From Ferrovibrio sp035304305 (GTDB lineage: Bacteria > Pseudomonadota > Alphaproteobacteria > Ferrovibrionales > Ferrovibrionaceae): a stretch of DNA of 18,176 bases. Shown in pieces: positions 1 to 6,857 of this stretch. Position 1 is the stretch's first letter. The number at the start of each line of letters is the position of its first letter. The position numbers were made by a program, and so were the translations under genes. Location of the stretch: contig NZ_DATGQG010000102.1 of assembly GCF_035304305.1 (NCBI RefSeq), positions 1 to 18,176 of the forward strand, in the 5' to 3' direction. The notes beneath the pieces were generated by a model that saw only the letters and a program-made list of their open reading frames with translations, did not search any database and was not told where the DNA came from.

Positions 1-427
1 GGACGAGCGCATTCGCGGCCTCAAGGCCGGCGGCGATGATTACCTGACCAAGCCCTTCGCCTTCGGCGAACTGGAGGCGCGGCTGCTGGCCCTGGTGCGG
101 CGGCAGGAAGCGCCCAAGGCGCAGACCAGCCTGCAGGTCGGTGATCTCGTCATGGACCTGCTGGCGCGCCGGGTGACGCGGGCGGGGCAGCCGATCACGC
201 TCAAGCCGCGCGAGTTCAAGCTGCTGGAATTCCTCATGCGCCATGCCGGGCAGGTGGTGACCCGCACCATGCTGCTGGAGAATGTCTGGGATTACCATTT
301 CGACCCCCAGACCAATGTGATCGACGTGCATATCAGCAACCTGCGCCAGAAGATCGATTCCGGCTTCGAAACGCCGCTACTGCACACGGTACGCGGCGCC
401 GGCTACCGGCTGTCGGTCGATGCGTAA
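1..427 (+). CDS. OmpR/PhoB-family response regulator, 5' end missing
   Basis: This is the last 141 residues of a two-component response regulator; the reading frame is open from base 2 and the start lies outside the window. The visible part begins in the receiver domain: the run DDYLTKPF contains the conserved lysine that follows the phosphorylated aspartate (the aspartate itself is not in the window). A winged-helix DNA-binding domain follows, with the family segments FKLLEFL, VIDVHISNLRQKI and VRGAGYRL. The product should bind promoter DNA when phosphorylated by the kinase encoded next, whose ATG overlaps this gene by 8 bases (420-427), so the two are translationally coupled. Their targets cannot be deduced from this window. 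Confidence 0.95.
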   Translation, partial: DERIRGLKAGGDDYLTKPFAFGELEARLLALVRRQEAPKAQTSLQVGDLVMDLLARRVTRAGQPITLKPREFKLLEFLMRHAGQVVTRTMLLENVWDYHFDPQTNVIDVHISNLRQKIDSGFETPLLHTVRGAGYRLSVDA

Positions 428-1781
428 GCTGCTGCGCTCCACCTCGATGCGGCTGGCGCTCGGCTATGCCGCGCTGTTCCTCGTCTCGTCGATGCTGCTG
501 ATCGGGCTGCTGTGGTGGAACACCACCGGCTATCTCGACCGCGAGACCGATGCGGTGATCGCCGCCGATATCCGCGCCATCGGCGACCGGCTGCAGGATT
601 TCGGCCTGCCCGGCGCGATCCAGACCGTCAACGAGCGCGTGCTGGCCGATGCCGACAGGCGCGCCATCTACCTGCTCACCGACCCGGCCCTGCGGCCGCT
701 GGCCGGCAATGTCGACGCCTGGCCGGCGCAGATCGGCCGTGTGCCCGGCTGGCATGAGGTCGACATGGTCTATCAGGACCGGCTGCATGCCACGCGGCTG
801 CTGCACGTGACTCTGCGCGGCAATTTCCATCTTCTGGTCGGCCGCGACGTGCAGGAGCGCGTGGCGATGCGCGGCCTGTTCCTGCGCGGCTTCGTCATCG
901 CCACCCTCGTGGCGATCGCTTTCGCCATGATCGGCGGCTTCATGATCCGCCGCACGGTGCTGCGCCGGGTCGAGACCATCAACCGCACCACGACCGCCAT
1001 CGTGCAGGGCGATCTGGGGCAGCGCGTGGCTTTGCGCGATGCCGATGACGAGTTCGACCAGCTGGCCCAGACGATCAACCGCATGCTGGACCAGATCCAG
1101 CAGCTGATCGAGGGCGTGCGCAACGTCTCCAATGCCGTGGCCCATGACCTCCGCACGCCGCTGGCGGAGCTGCGCAACCGGCTCGAGGCGCTGCTGCGCA
1201 CCCGGCCGGAGCCGGAGCATGCCCAGGCCGAGATCGGCGAGGCGCTGGCCGACATCGACCGGCTGATCGGCATCTTCAACGCGCTGCTGCGGCTGGCCGA
1301 GATCGATTCCGGCCTGCGCCGCGCCGGCTTCGTTCTCGTCGACCTGCCGACTCTTGCCGCCGACGCGGTGGAGCTCTACGCGCCGGCGGCCGAGGCGAAG
1401 GACATTGTGCTCACCCTTGATGCCACCTCCGGCCGGCGCGTGCTGGGCGATCCGCAGCTGATCGCCCAGGCACTCGGCAACCTGATCGACAATGCGGTGA
1501 AATACACGCCGCGCGGCGGCCGGATCGCGCTGGCGGTCGGCCCGGCCGGCGACGGCTGGCAGCAGCTCGAGGTGGCCGACAACGGGCCGGGTATCGCCGC
1601 GGAAGAGCGCGCCCGCGTGACGCAGCGCTTCTATCGCGGCGACGCGGCCCGCGGCACGGGGGGCGCAGGCCTCGGGCTCAATCTGGTGGAGGCGGTGGCG
1701 CGCCTGCATGGCGGCGTCCTGGAACTGGAGGACAACCGGCCGGGCCTGCGCGCCCGCATCAGGCTGCCGGTTGCCGCATGA
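420..1781 (+). CDS. Sensor histidine kinase (HAMP, HisKA, HATPase_c)
   Basis: This is an inner-membrane sensor kinase of 453 residues, a complete size for the class. Membrane segments lie at about residues 11-33 and 157-177 and enclose a periplasmic sensor region of about 120 residues with no domain I recognise. A HAMP linker follows (about 178-230), then the H-box AHDLRTPLAEL with phospho-accepting His-242. The ATPase domain has the N-box NLIDNAVKY (354-362), the G1 box DNGPG (387-391) and the G2 box GTGGAGLGL (412-420). It should phosphorylate the response regulator encoded immediately upstream, with which it overlaps by 8 bases. The signal is unknown. It ends 70 bases before the nitrile hydratase operon on the same strand, but nothing shows that it controls that operon. 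Confidence 0.95.
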   Translation: MRKLLRSTSMRLALGYAALFLVSSMLLIGLLWWNTTGYLDRETDAVIAADIRAIGDRLQDFGLPGAIQTVNERVLADADRRAIYLLTDPALRPLAGNVDAWPAQIGRVPGWHEVDMVYQDRLHATRLLHVTLRGNFHLLVGRDVQERVAMRGLFLRGFVIATLVAIAFAMIGGFMIRRTVLRRVETINRTTTAIVQGDLGQRVALRDADDEFDQLAQTINRMLDQIQQLIEGVRNVSNAVAHDLRTPLAELRNRLEALLRTRPEPEHAQAEIGEALADIDRLIGIFNALLRLAEIDSGLRRAGFVLVDLPTLAADAVELYAPAAEAKDIVLTLDATSGRRVLGDPQLIAQALGNLIDNAVKYTPRGGRIALAVGPAGDGWQQLEVADNGPGIAAEERARVTQRFYRGDAARGTGGAGLGLNLVEAVARLHGGVLELEDNRPGLRARIRLPVAA

Positions 1782-1796
1782 GTCGCGCACATGGGC

Positions 1797-1825
1797 TTCC
1801 TATCCGAAGCGGGCTTTCCTATACT
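1797..1825 (+). promoter_or_regulatory. Candidate promoter of the nitrile hydratase operon
   Basis: The 70-base gap after the kinase holds TATACT (1820-1825), a good -10 hexamer. A poor -35 match, TTCCTA (1797-1802), sits 17 bases upstream. Two similar segments 18 bases apart, GGGCTTCCTATCC (1793-1805) and GGGCTTTCCTATAC (1811-1824), overlap it and could be a regulator site. No mapped start supports this, and the operon could also be read through from the kinase gene. Confidence 0.35.
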
Positions 1826-1851
1826 TTTCCAAACAGCCCCGGGCCGCAGCG

Positions 1852-2493
1852 ATGACGCACGATCATTCCCATCACCATGACCATGATCACGAGCATGGCA
1901 CCGTGCTCAGCGATGTCGAGCTGCGCGTGCGGGCGCTGGAGACAGTGCTGGTGCAGAAGGGCTATGTCGATCCCGCCGCACTGGACGTGCTGATCGAAAC
2001 CTACGAAACCAGGGTCGGCCCGCATAACGGCGCTCGCGTTGTGGCGAAGGCCTGGAGCGATCCGGCCTACCGCGACTGGCTGCTCAAGGACGCCACGGCG
2101 GCCATCGCCTCGCTGGGCTATACCGGGCGGCAGGGCGAACACATGGTCGCGGTGGCCAATACGCCCGAAACCCACAACATGGTCGTCTGCACGCTCTGCT
2201 CCTGCTATCCGTGGCCGGTGCTGGGTCTGCCGCCGGTCTGGTACAAGTCCGCGCCCTATCGTTCGCGCGCGGTAATGGACCCGCGCGGCGTGCTGAAGGA
2301 TTTCGGCGTCACGCTGCCGCCGGAGAAGCAGATCAAGGTCTGGGATTCCACTGCCGAGATCCGCTATCTCGTGCTGCCCGAGCGGCCGGCCGGCACGGAA
2401 GGCTGGAGCGAGGAGAAGCTGGCGACACTGGTGACGCGCGACAGCATGATCGGCACCGGCCTGCCGAAGCAGCCGGCGGAGGTCGCGGCATGA
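1852..2493 (+). CDS. nthA: Nitrile hydratase alpha subunit, cobalt type
   Basis: This is the metal-bearing subunit of nitrile hydratase, which hydrates nitriles to amides. It has 213 residues, normal for the family. The metal site is VCTLCSCY with cysteines 113, 116 and 118. Threonine after the first cysteine and tyrosine after the last mark the cobalt class; iron enzymes have CSLCSCT. In the family two of these cysteines are oxidised to sulfinic and sulfenic acid. The first 16 residues are unusual: MTHDHSHHHDHDHEHG, with eight histidines, a plausible metal-holding tail. The ATG at 1852 is chosen because it begins the family-like sequence; its ribosome site is weak. The stop overlaps the beta gene start (ATGA). 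Thiocyanate hydrolase gamma shares the metal motif but is encoded in a different gene order, so it is less likely. Confidence 0.93.
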   Translation: MTHDHSHHHDHDHEHGTVLSDVELRVRALETVLVQKGYVDPAALDVLIETYETRVGPHNGARVVAKAWSDPAYRDWLLKDATAAIASLGYTGRQGEHMVAVANTPETHNMVVCTLCSCYPWPVLGLPPVWYKSAPYRSRAVMDPRGVLKDFGVTLPPEKQIKVWDSTAEIRYLVLPERPAGTEGWSEEKLATLVTRDSMIGTGLPKQPAEVAA

Positions 2494-3155
2494 ACGGCGC
2501 AGCGGACATGGGCGGCATGATGGGCTTCGGGCCGGTGAAGCCCGAACCCGAGGACGGGCCGAAATTCCACGCTCCATGGGAGAGCCGCGCGCTGGCAATC
2601 ACGCTCGCCATGGGCGCGACGGGGCAGTGGAACATCGACATGTCCCGCTCGGCCCGCGAAAGCCTGCCGCCGCCGCAGTATCTGGCGAAGAGCTACTACG
2701 AGATCTGGCTGGCCGGGCTGGAGAAGCTGATGGCCGAGCGCGGTCTGGTGTCGGCCGACGAGATCGAGGCCGGCCGGATGCTGCATCCGCCCAAGCCGCT
2801 GCCCCGTATCCTGAAGGCCGGAGACGTGCCGGCCGTGCTTGCCAAGGGCAGTCCGACCCAGCGCGAGGCCCCGGCGCCGGCGCGGTTCGGCATCGGCGAT
2901 CGCGTGCGGGCGAAGAACATGCATCCCACCGGCCATACGCGCCTGCCGCGCTATGTCCGCGGCCATGTCGGCACCGTCGAGCTGGTGCATGGCGCCCATG
3001 TCTTCGCCGATGCCCATGCCGCCGGGCAGGGCGAGCAGCCGCAATGGCTCTACACCGTGCGCTTCAAGGGGACGGAGCTGTGGGGCGAGAGCACCGACCC
3101 GACGCTCTGGGTCTCGGTGGATGCCTGGGAAAGCTATCTGGAGCCGGCGGCATGA
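2490..3155 (+). CDS. nthB: Nitrile hydratase beta subunit
   Basis: This is the partner subunit of nitrile hydratase, 221 residues and full length. It opens with the hallmark MNGAADMGGMMGFGPV. The N-terminal helical domain includes FHAPWESRALAI and YYEIWLAGLEKL; the C-terminal SH3-like barrel includes GDRVRAKN, HTRLPRYVRGHVGTV and TDPTLWVSVDAWESYLE. Arginines in the RLPRYVRG segment (141, 144, 147) and Arg-56 lie where family members have the conserved arginines that hydrogen-bond to the oxidised cysteines of the alpha subunit. The start overlaps the alpha stop by 4 bases and the end overlaps the next gene by 4 bases, so the three products should be made together. Alpha before beta is one of the two usual orders; the high-molecular-mass cobalt enzymes of Rhodococcus have beta first. 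Confidence 0.95.
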   Translation: MNGAADMGGMMGFGPVKPEPEDGPKFHAPWESRALAITLAMGATGQWNIDMSRSARESLPPPQYLAKSYYEIWLAGLEKLMAERGLVSADEIEAGRMLHPPKPLPRILKAGDVPAVLAKGSPTQREAPAPARFGIGDRVRAKNMHPTGHTRLPRYVRGHVGTVELVHGAHVFADAHAAGQGEQPQWLYTVRFKGTELWGESTDPTLWVSVDAWESYLEPAA

Positions 3156-3499
3156 GCGACCTGTCGCGGCTGCCCGATCTGCCCTGCGACGCGGAAGGCC
3201 CGGTCTTCCGCGCACCCTGGGAGGCGCAGGCCTTCGCCATGGCGGTGGCCCTGCACCAGAAGGGCCTGTTCACCTGGCCGGAATGGGCCGAGGCGCTGAG
3301 CGCAGAGATCAAGGCGGCGCAGGCTGCCGGCGATCCAGATACCGGCGAAACCTATTACCGCCACTGGCTGGCGGCACTGGAAAAGCTGGTGGTCGCGAAA
3401 GGCGCCGCCAGCGTGATGGCTTTGCGTGAAACGGCGGACGCCTGGGACCGCGCGGCGCGCGCCACGCCGCATGGTCAGCCGATCGTCCTCGGCGGTTAG
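3152..3499 (+). CDS. Nitrile hydratase accessory protein (beta N-terminal-like activator)
   Basis: This small protein of 115 residues resembles only the N-terminal helical domain of the beta subunit. FRAPWEAQAFAMAVAL parallels the beta run FHAPWESRALAITLA, and TYYRHWLAALEKLVV parallels SYYEIWLAGLEKLM. The SH3-like barrel is absent. Proteins of this kind (P14K, NhlE and the accessory family) act as metallochaperones that deliver cobalt to the alpha subunit or swap the alpha subunit into the mature enzyme. That role is inferred from family knowledge and from its position as the third gene of the operon. The ATGA overlap with the beta gene sets the start. Its stop overlaps the stop of the convergent tetR gene by 4 bases (3496-3499), with no room for a terminator between them. 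Confidence 0.9.
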   Translation: MSDLSRLPDLPCDAEGPVFRAPWEAQAFAMAVALHQKGLFTWPEWAEALSAEIKAAQAAGDPDTGETYYRHWLAALEKLVVAKGAASVMALRETADAWDRAARATPHGQPIVLGG

Positions 3500-4113
3500 G
3501 CGGGCGGAAGAGGCGGCAGGGGACGGCGCGCGACTTCGTCGGCCTCCGTCGGCTCCATGCCCAGTCCGCGCAGGATGCTGGCCGCCACGGCCGTGATGTG
3601 AGCACGGCCGGCCTCGCCGCTGGTCAGGCTGCGGACCGCGGCAAGGTTGGTGCCCATGATCAGGTTCATCGCCGCCTCCCTGCTGGCGACCCGGAACCGC
3701 TTCTGCCGGATGCCCAGCATCAGGTCGGCCTGGATGTAGGGGCGGACCTGCTCGTCCCAGATCCGCGATGACAGGGCGACGGAGAGCATGAAGCGCGCCA
3801 GCTGCGGCTGTTCGAGCGCCAGAGTCATGTACTGCCGGCCGCCGATCGCCATCCGCTCGGCGCCGTCCTCGATATGGGCATAGCTGGCCTTGATGCGCTC
3901 GCAGAAGGTGACGCCGAAATGGATGGCGGCCGCTTCCAGGATCGCTTCCTTGGTCTGGAAGTAGTTGTAGAAGGTGCCGTTCGCGACCCCGGCGACCGCG
4001 GTGATCTCCTGGATCGAACCGGCCTCGACGCCCTTTTCGGCAAAGACCTTGGCTGCGGCGCTCAGGAGCTGATGGCGGGTCCGCTCGCGTTTCGAAATGG
4101 TTCTTCCGGTCAC
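3496..4113 (-). CDS. TetR-family transcriptional regulator
   Basis: This is a repressor-type regulator of 205 residues when started at the GTG at 4111-4113. The N-terminal helix-turn-helix reads SIQEITAVAGVANGTFYNYF, the TetR signature, and a variable helical ligand domain follows. GTG is preferred because GGAAG lies about 9 bases upstream of it on the minus strand. ATG starts at 4149 or 4185 would add a tail that does not look like TetR and would run the coding region through the operator array. The gene is divergent from the dioxygenase/cytochrome pair, and the three TGAG-N6-CTCA sites between them make control of that pair, and of itself, the simplest reading. The ligand is unknown; an aromatic compound or its CoA ester would fit. 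Confidence 0.9.
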   Translation of the reverse strand: MTGRTISKRERTRHQLLSAAAKVFAEKGVEAGSIQEITAVAGVANGTFYNYFQTKEAILEAAAIHFGVTFCERIKASYAHIEDGAERMAIGGRQYMTLALEQPQLARFMLSVALSSRIWDEQVRPYIQADLMLGIRQKRFRVASREAAMNLIMGTNLAAVRSLTSGEAGRAHITAVAASILRGLGMEPTEADEVARRPLPPLPPA

Positions 4114-4134
4114 AATTTTCTTCCATTGACAGAC

Positions 4135-4184
4135 TGAGAGAATCCTCATAAATGAGGCAACTCTCAAAACTGAGAATCGTCTCA
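4135..4184. promoter_or_regulatory. Triple operator array, TGAG-N6-CTCA at 18-bp spacing
   Basis: Three 14-bp inverted repeats lie in register at 4135-4148 (TGAGAGAATCCTCA), 4153-4166 (TGAGGCAACTCTCA) and 4171-4184 (TGAGAATCGTCTCA). Each starts 18 bases after the previous one, so six half-sites alternate with 6- and 4-base gaps. The array lies between the TetR start and the dioxygenase gene and touches the candidate -10 at 4187. It is most simply the TetR binding site; binding is inferred. Confidence 0.75.
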
Positions 4185-4192
4185 TATATACT
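4164..4192 (+). promoter_or_regulatory. Candidate promoter of the dioxygenase-cytochrome operon
   Basis: TATACT (4187-4192) is a good -10 hexamer 29 bases before the dioxygenase ATG, but the -35 region at 4164-4169 (TCAAAA) is poor, as expected for a regulated promoter. A perfect TTGACA occurs further upstream at 4126-4131, with only a weak -10 (ATAAAT, 4148-4153) at 16 bases. Either promoter would be covered by the operator array. Confidence 0.4.
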
Positions 4193-4220
4193 TAGCGGCT
4201 CGCCGCAGGAAGGAAAAGCC

Positions 4221-5144
4221 ATGCAGCTCGGATATCTGGTCTTCGACGTCCGTGACGTTGAAGCCTGGGCACGGTTCGCAACCTCGGTTCTGGGCGGGAT
4301 GCCGGGCAGCGGCGGCGGCGAGGCCCTGGGCGTCCGGCTCGATGATGCCGCCTACCGACTGCTGCTGCGCAGAGGCAGGACGGATGATCTCGCGGTTCTG
4401 GGCTGGGTGCTCGAGGAGGACGAGATCGCCCGTCTGGCCGGGCGGCTGATGCGTCATGGCGTTCCCGTCACGGAGTTCAGCGCAGTCGAATGCTCTGCCC
4501 GGAGCGTGACGGCTGGCATCCGCTTTGCCGATCCGCTCGGCCTGATCAACGAAGCCGTGATCGGCCTGCCGCGGGCCGATGCGCCTTTCCGGTCCGACCT
4601 CATGCCGGGCGGCTTCGTCGCGCGCGACGATCTGGGGCTTGGCCATGCCGTTCTCGGCTGTGGCCGCAGGCAGGCCGAGATGGAGCGCTTCTATATGGAG
4701 GTGGTCGGTCTGGCGCTTACGGAGCGCATCGATACGAAGATCGGCCCGGTCAAGGTCGACGGCGCGTTCCTGCACTGCAACCGGCGCCATCACTCGCTCG
4801 CCCTGATCGCCGTTCCCAGCCGCAAACGGCTGCTGCATTTCATGCTGCAGGCGGGGGAACTGCGCGATGTCGGCAGGGCGCTGGAGCGGACCAGGGCGGC
4901 CGGCATTCCGCTCAGCCTCGATCTGGGCCAGCATCCGGATCCGGACGGCACCGTCTCGTTCTACGCGCCGACGCCGTCGGGCTTTGATTTCGAGATCGGG
5001 GCCGGCAGCGGCGAAATCGATCCGGCGACGCATGTCCCCGACATCAAGACGCGGACCAGCGACTGGGGGCATGCGCCGAGCGCTCGGATGAAGCTGCGCG
5101 GCGCTCTCGACCTGATCGCTGACCGGTTCAAGCGGGCGGCCTGA
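4221..5144 (+). CDS. Type I extradiol ring-cleavage dioxygenase-like protein (BphC/VOC fold)
   Basis: This 307-residue protein has the two-domain vicinal-oxygen-chelate layout of ring-cleaving dioxygenases such as BphC and HsaC, which open catechols next to the hydroxyls using Fe(II). The three metal ligands are visible in the second half: His-142 (LGLGHAVL), His-206 (LLHFMLQ) and Glu-258 (GFDFEIG). Likely acid-base residues are His-191 in RRHHSLA, His-238 and Tyr-248 in VSFYAP. The ATG at 4221 has AGGAAGG 8 bases upstream. An upstream in-frame ATG at 4152 lies inside the operator array and is rejected. The first domain is divergent, which is normal because it has lost the metal. The substrate is unknown. 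It is cotranscribed with the cytochrome gene 3 bases downstream. Confidence 0.85.
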   Translation: MQLGYLVFDVRDVEAWARFATSVLGGMPGSGGGEALGVRLDDAAYRLLLRRGRTDDLAVLGWVLEEDEIARLAGRLMRHGVPVTEFSAVECSARSVTAGIRFADPLGLINEAVIGLPRADAPFRSDLMPGGFVARDDLGLGHAVLGCGRRQAEMERFYMEVVGLALTERIDTKIGPVKVDGAFLHCNRRHHSLALIAVPSRKRLLHFMLQAGELRDVGRALERTRAAGIPLSLDLGQHPDPDGTVSFYAPTPSGFDFEIGAGSGEIDPATHVPDIKTRTSDWGHAPSARMKLRGALDLIADRFKRAA

Positions 5145-5147
5145 GCG

Positions 5148-6032
5148 ATGCGCAGGGCTCTCAGAATTGCGGGCATTGTCGCGGGGATTCTCCTCGTCTG
5201 CGCCGGCGCGGCAGCGGCCTTTGCCTATTTCGGCAGCGAGCACAAGCGGAACCGGGTGATCGCAGTGGCGCCGTCCGCGATCGCCATTCCCGACGATCCG
5301 GCCGCAATGGAACGCGGCAAATACCTGTTCGAGACGCGCGGCTGTACGGACTGTCACGGCCGCGACGGCGCCGGCCACACCTTCATCGAGGATTCCGGCG
5401 GACTGGTGGTGCGCGGCCCGAACATCACCATGGGACAGGGCAGTCCCGTGCTCGGCTACCGGGCCGTCGACTGGGTGAAGGCGATCCGTCACGGCGTCAC
5501 CCCGAACGGACGTCCGCTGATCGTCATGCCGAGCGAGGATTACAACCGGATGACCGATGCCGATCTTGGCGCCATGGTTGCCTATATCCGGGGCCTGCCC
5601 GCCCGTGAGGGTGACGGGCGCCGTGTCGAACTGCCGCTGCCGGTACAACTGGCCTATGCCCTCGGCGTAGTGCGCGACGCGGCCGAGAAGATCGACCACA
5701 GCCTGCCCCCGGCGCAGCCGCCCGCGCCGGACGATGTGCTCGGCAAGGGCGCCTACGCCGCGAATATGTGCCTCGGCTGCCACGGTGAGGGGTTCCGCGG
5801 CGGGCCGATCGCCGGAGCGCCGCCGGACTGGCCGCCGGCAGCCGATCTGCGGCCGGGCGGGCCGATGCGCAGCTACGCTTCGGCCGAGGACTTTGCCGGC
5901 ATGCTGCGGACCGGCAGGCGCCCGGACGGATCGGACATCAAGGTGATGCCGTTCGACTCCCTGAAGGAGCTCAGCGACGACGAGATCGCGGCACTCTTCG
6001 CATTCCTGCAGAGTCTGCCACCGGCCGACTAG
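5148..6032 (+). CDS. Membrane-anchored dihaem cytochrome c
   Basis: This is an electron carrier of 294 residues with two class I cytochrome c domains. An N-terminal hydrophobic segment (about 6-28) is either a signal anchor or a signal peptide and puts the protein on the periplasmic side. Haem sites are CTDCH (66-70) and CLGCH (208-212). Likely sixth ligands are Met-127 in IVMPSEDY and Met-267 in KVMPFDS, so both haems should be His/Met. The layout resembles the cytochrome subunits of periplasmic dehydrogenases. It starts 3 bases after the dioxygenase stop, so one transcript is expected. That pairing is odd, because extradiol dioxygenases need no electron carrier. The partner could instead be the molybdenum hydroxylase encoded convergently next door, but it is on the opposite strand. 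Confidence 0.88.
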   Translation: MRRALRIAGIVAGILLVCAGAAAAFAYFGSEHKRNRVIAVAPSAIAIPDDPAAMERGKYLFETRGCTDCHGRDGAGHTFIEDSGGLVVRGPNITMGQGSPVLGYRAVDWVKAIRHGVTPNGRPLIVMPSEDYNRMTDADLGAMVAYIRGLPAREGDGRRVELPLPVQLAYALGVVRDAAEKIDHSLPPAQPPAPDDVLGKGAYAANMCLGCHGEGFRGGPIAGAPPDWPPAADLRPGGPMRSYASAEDFAGMLRTGRRPDGSDIKVMPFDSLKELSDDEIAALFAFLQSLPPAD

Positions 6033-6038
6033 CCGGTG
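6019..6038. terminator. Hairpin across convergent stops of the cytochrome and Mo-hydroxylase FAD genes
   Basis: CACCGGC (6019-6025) and GCCGGTG (6032-6038) form a perfect 7-bp stem with a 6-base loop that contains the cytochrome stop codon. The convergent genes are only 7 bases apart. There is no T run on either side, so it is at best a weak bidirectional terminator. Confidence 0.45.
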
Positions 6039-6039
6039 A

Positions 6040-6837
6040 TCAGCCCAGCGCCTTCTGCACCGCGCGCTTGGCCATTACGCCGACCAGATGGGCGCGGTAT
6101 TCGGCCGAGGCATGGATGTCGCTGTTCATCATGCCGGGGTCGGTCCTGATGCCGTTCAGGGCATCCGCGCTGAAGGATTTCGACAGCGCGGCCTCCATCT
6201 CCTTGTGGCGGAACACGCAGGGCGCCGCCCCGGTGACCGCGACTCGGATGCCGCCGGCGGTTTCCGCGACCATGACGCCGACCATGGCATAGCGCGAGGC
6301 CGGGTTGCGAAACTTCTCGTAGCCCGCGCGCTTCGGCACCGGGAACTCGATCCTGGTGATGATCTCGCCGTCCTCCAGGGCGGTTTCGAACATGCCCTTG
6401 AAGAAGTCGTCGGCGGTGATCGCCCGCCTGTTCGTATGGACCGTGGCGCCAAGCCCGAGCACCGCCGCCGGATAGTCGGCCGCCGGGTCGTTGTTGGCCA
6501 CCGAGCCGCCTATGGTGCCCATATTGCGCACCTGCGGATCGCCGATCAGGCCGGCGAGATAGGAGAGCACCGGGATGCTCTTCTGTACCTCGGCCGAAGA
6601 GGCGACGGCGGCATGCTTCGTCGTCGCGCCGATCGTCACCGTATTGCCCGAGACGGTGATGCCGTTCAGCTCCTTGATACCGCCGAGGTCGATCACGTCC
6701 GACGGCGAGGCGAGGCGCAGCTTCAGGGTCGGCAGCAGGGTCTGGCCACCGGCGATGAACTTGCCGTCGCTGGCGCCGCTCAGCAGCTTCGCGGCTTCGT
6801 CCAGCGAGGCGGGCTTGTGATAGTTGAATGCGTACAT
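6040..6837 (-). CDS. Molybdenum hydroxylase FAD-binding subunit (CoxM-like)
   Basis: This is the medium, FAD-binding subunit of a xanthine-oxidase/CO-dehydrogenase-family enzyme, 265 residues (usual size 260-295). Two FAD contact segments are present: AGGQTLLPTLKLR near residues 29-41 and GTIGGSVANNDPAADYPA at about 107-124. The remainder matches the CO dehydrogenase flavoprotein C-terminal region. It passes electrons from the 2Fe-2S subunit to a membrane or soluble acceptor. It is the last gene of the minus-strand operon, 20 bases after the large subunit, and the ATG has a GGAG site upstream. The small-large-medium order differs from the medium-small-large order of true carboxydotroph cox operons and is common for form II enzymes. 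Confidence 0.93.
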   Translation of the reverse strand: MYAFNYHKPASLDEAAKLLSGASDGKFIAGGQTLLPTLKLRLASPSDVIDLGGIKELNGITVSGNTVTIGATTKHAAVASSAEVQKSIPVLSYLAGLIGDPQVRNMGTIGGSVANNDPAADYPAAVLGLGATVHTNRRAITADDFFKGMFETALEDGEIITRIEFPVPKRAGYEKFRNPASRYAMVGVMVAETAGGIRVAVTGAAPCVFRHKEMEAALSKSFSADALNGIRTDPGMMNSDIHASAEYRAHLVGVMAKRAVQKALG

Positions 6838-6857
6838 GTGGGGCGTCTCCGTCCTTA

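Noticed and set aside
333..1790. Long minus-strand open frame of 485 codons opposite the sensor kinase
   Set aside because: It is antisense to a kinase with all catalytic motifs and has the Arg/Gln/His-rich composition of GC-driven shadow frames; no domain is visible.
1852..3499. Thiocyanate hydrolase instead of nitrile hydratase
   Set aside because: The metal motif is shared, but separate full-length alpha and beta subunits plus a beta-like accessory gene in this order fit nitrile hydratase; a phylogeny would settle it.
4114..4185. Longer TetR starts at ATG 4149 or 4185
   Set aside because: They would place coding sequence across the operator array and add residues not seen before the TetR DNA-binding domain.
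4182..5783. Minus-strand open frame of 533 codons opposite the dioxygenase and cytochrome genes
   Set aside because: It runs across two recognisable genes and their boundary and shows no family motif; it is a shadow.
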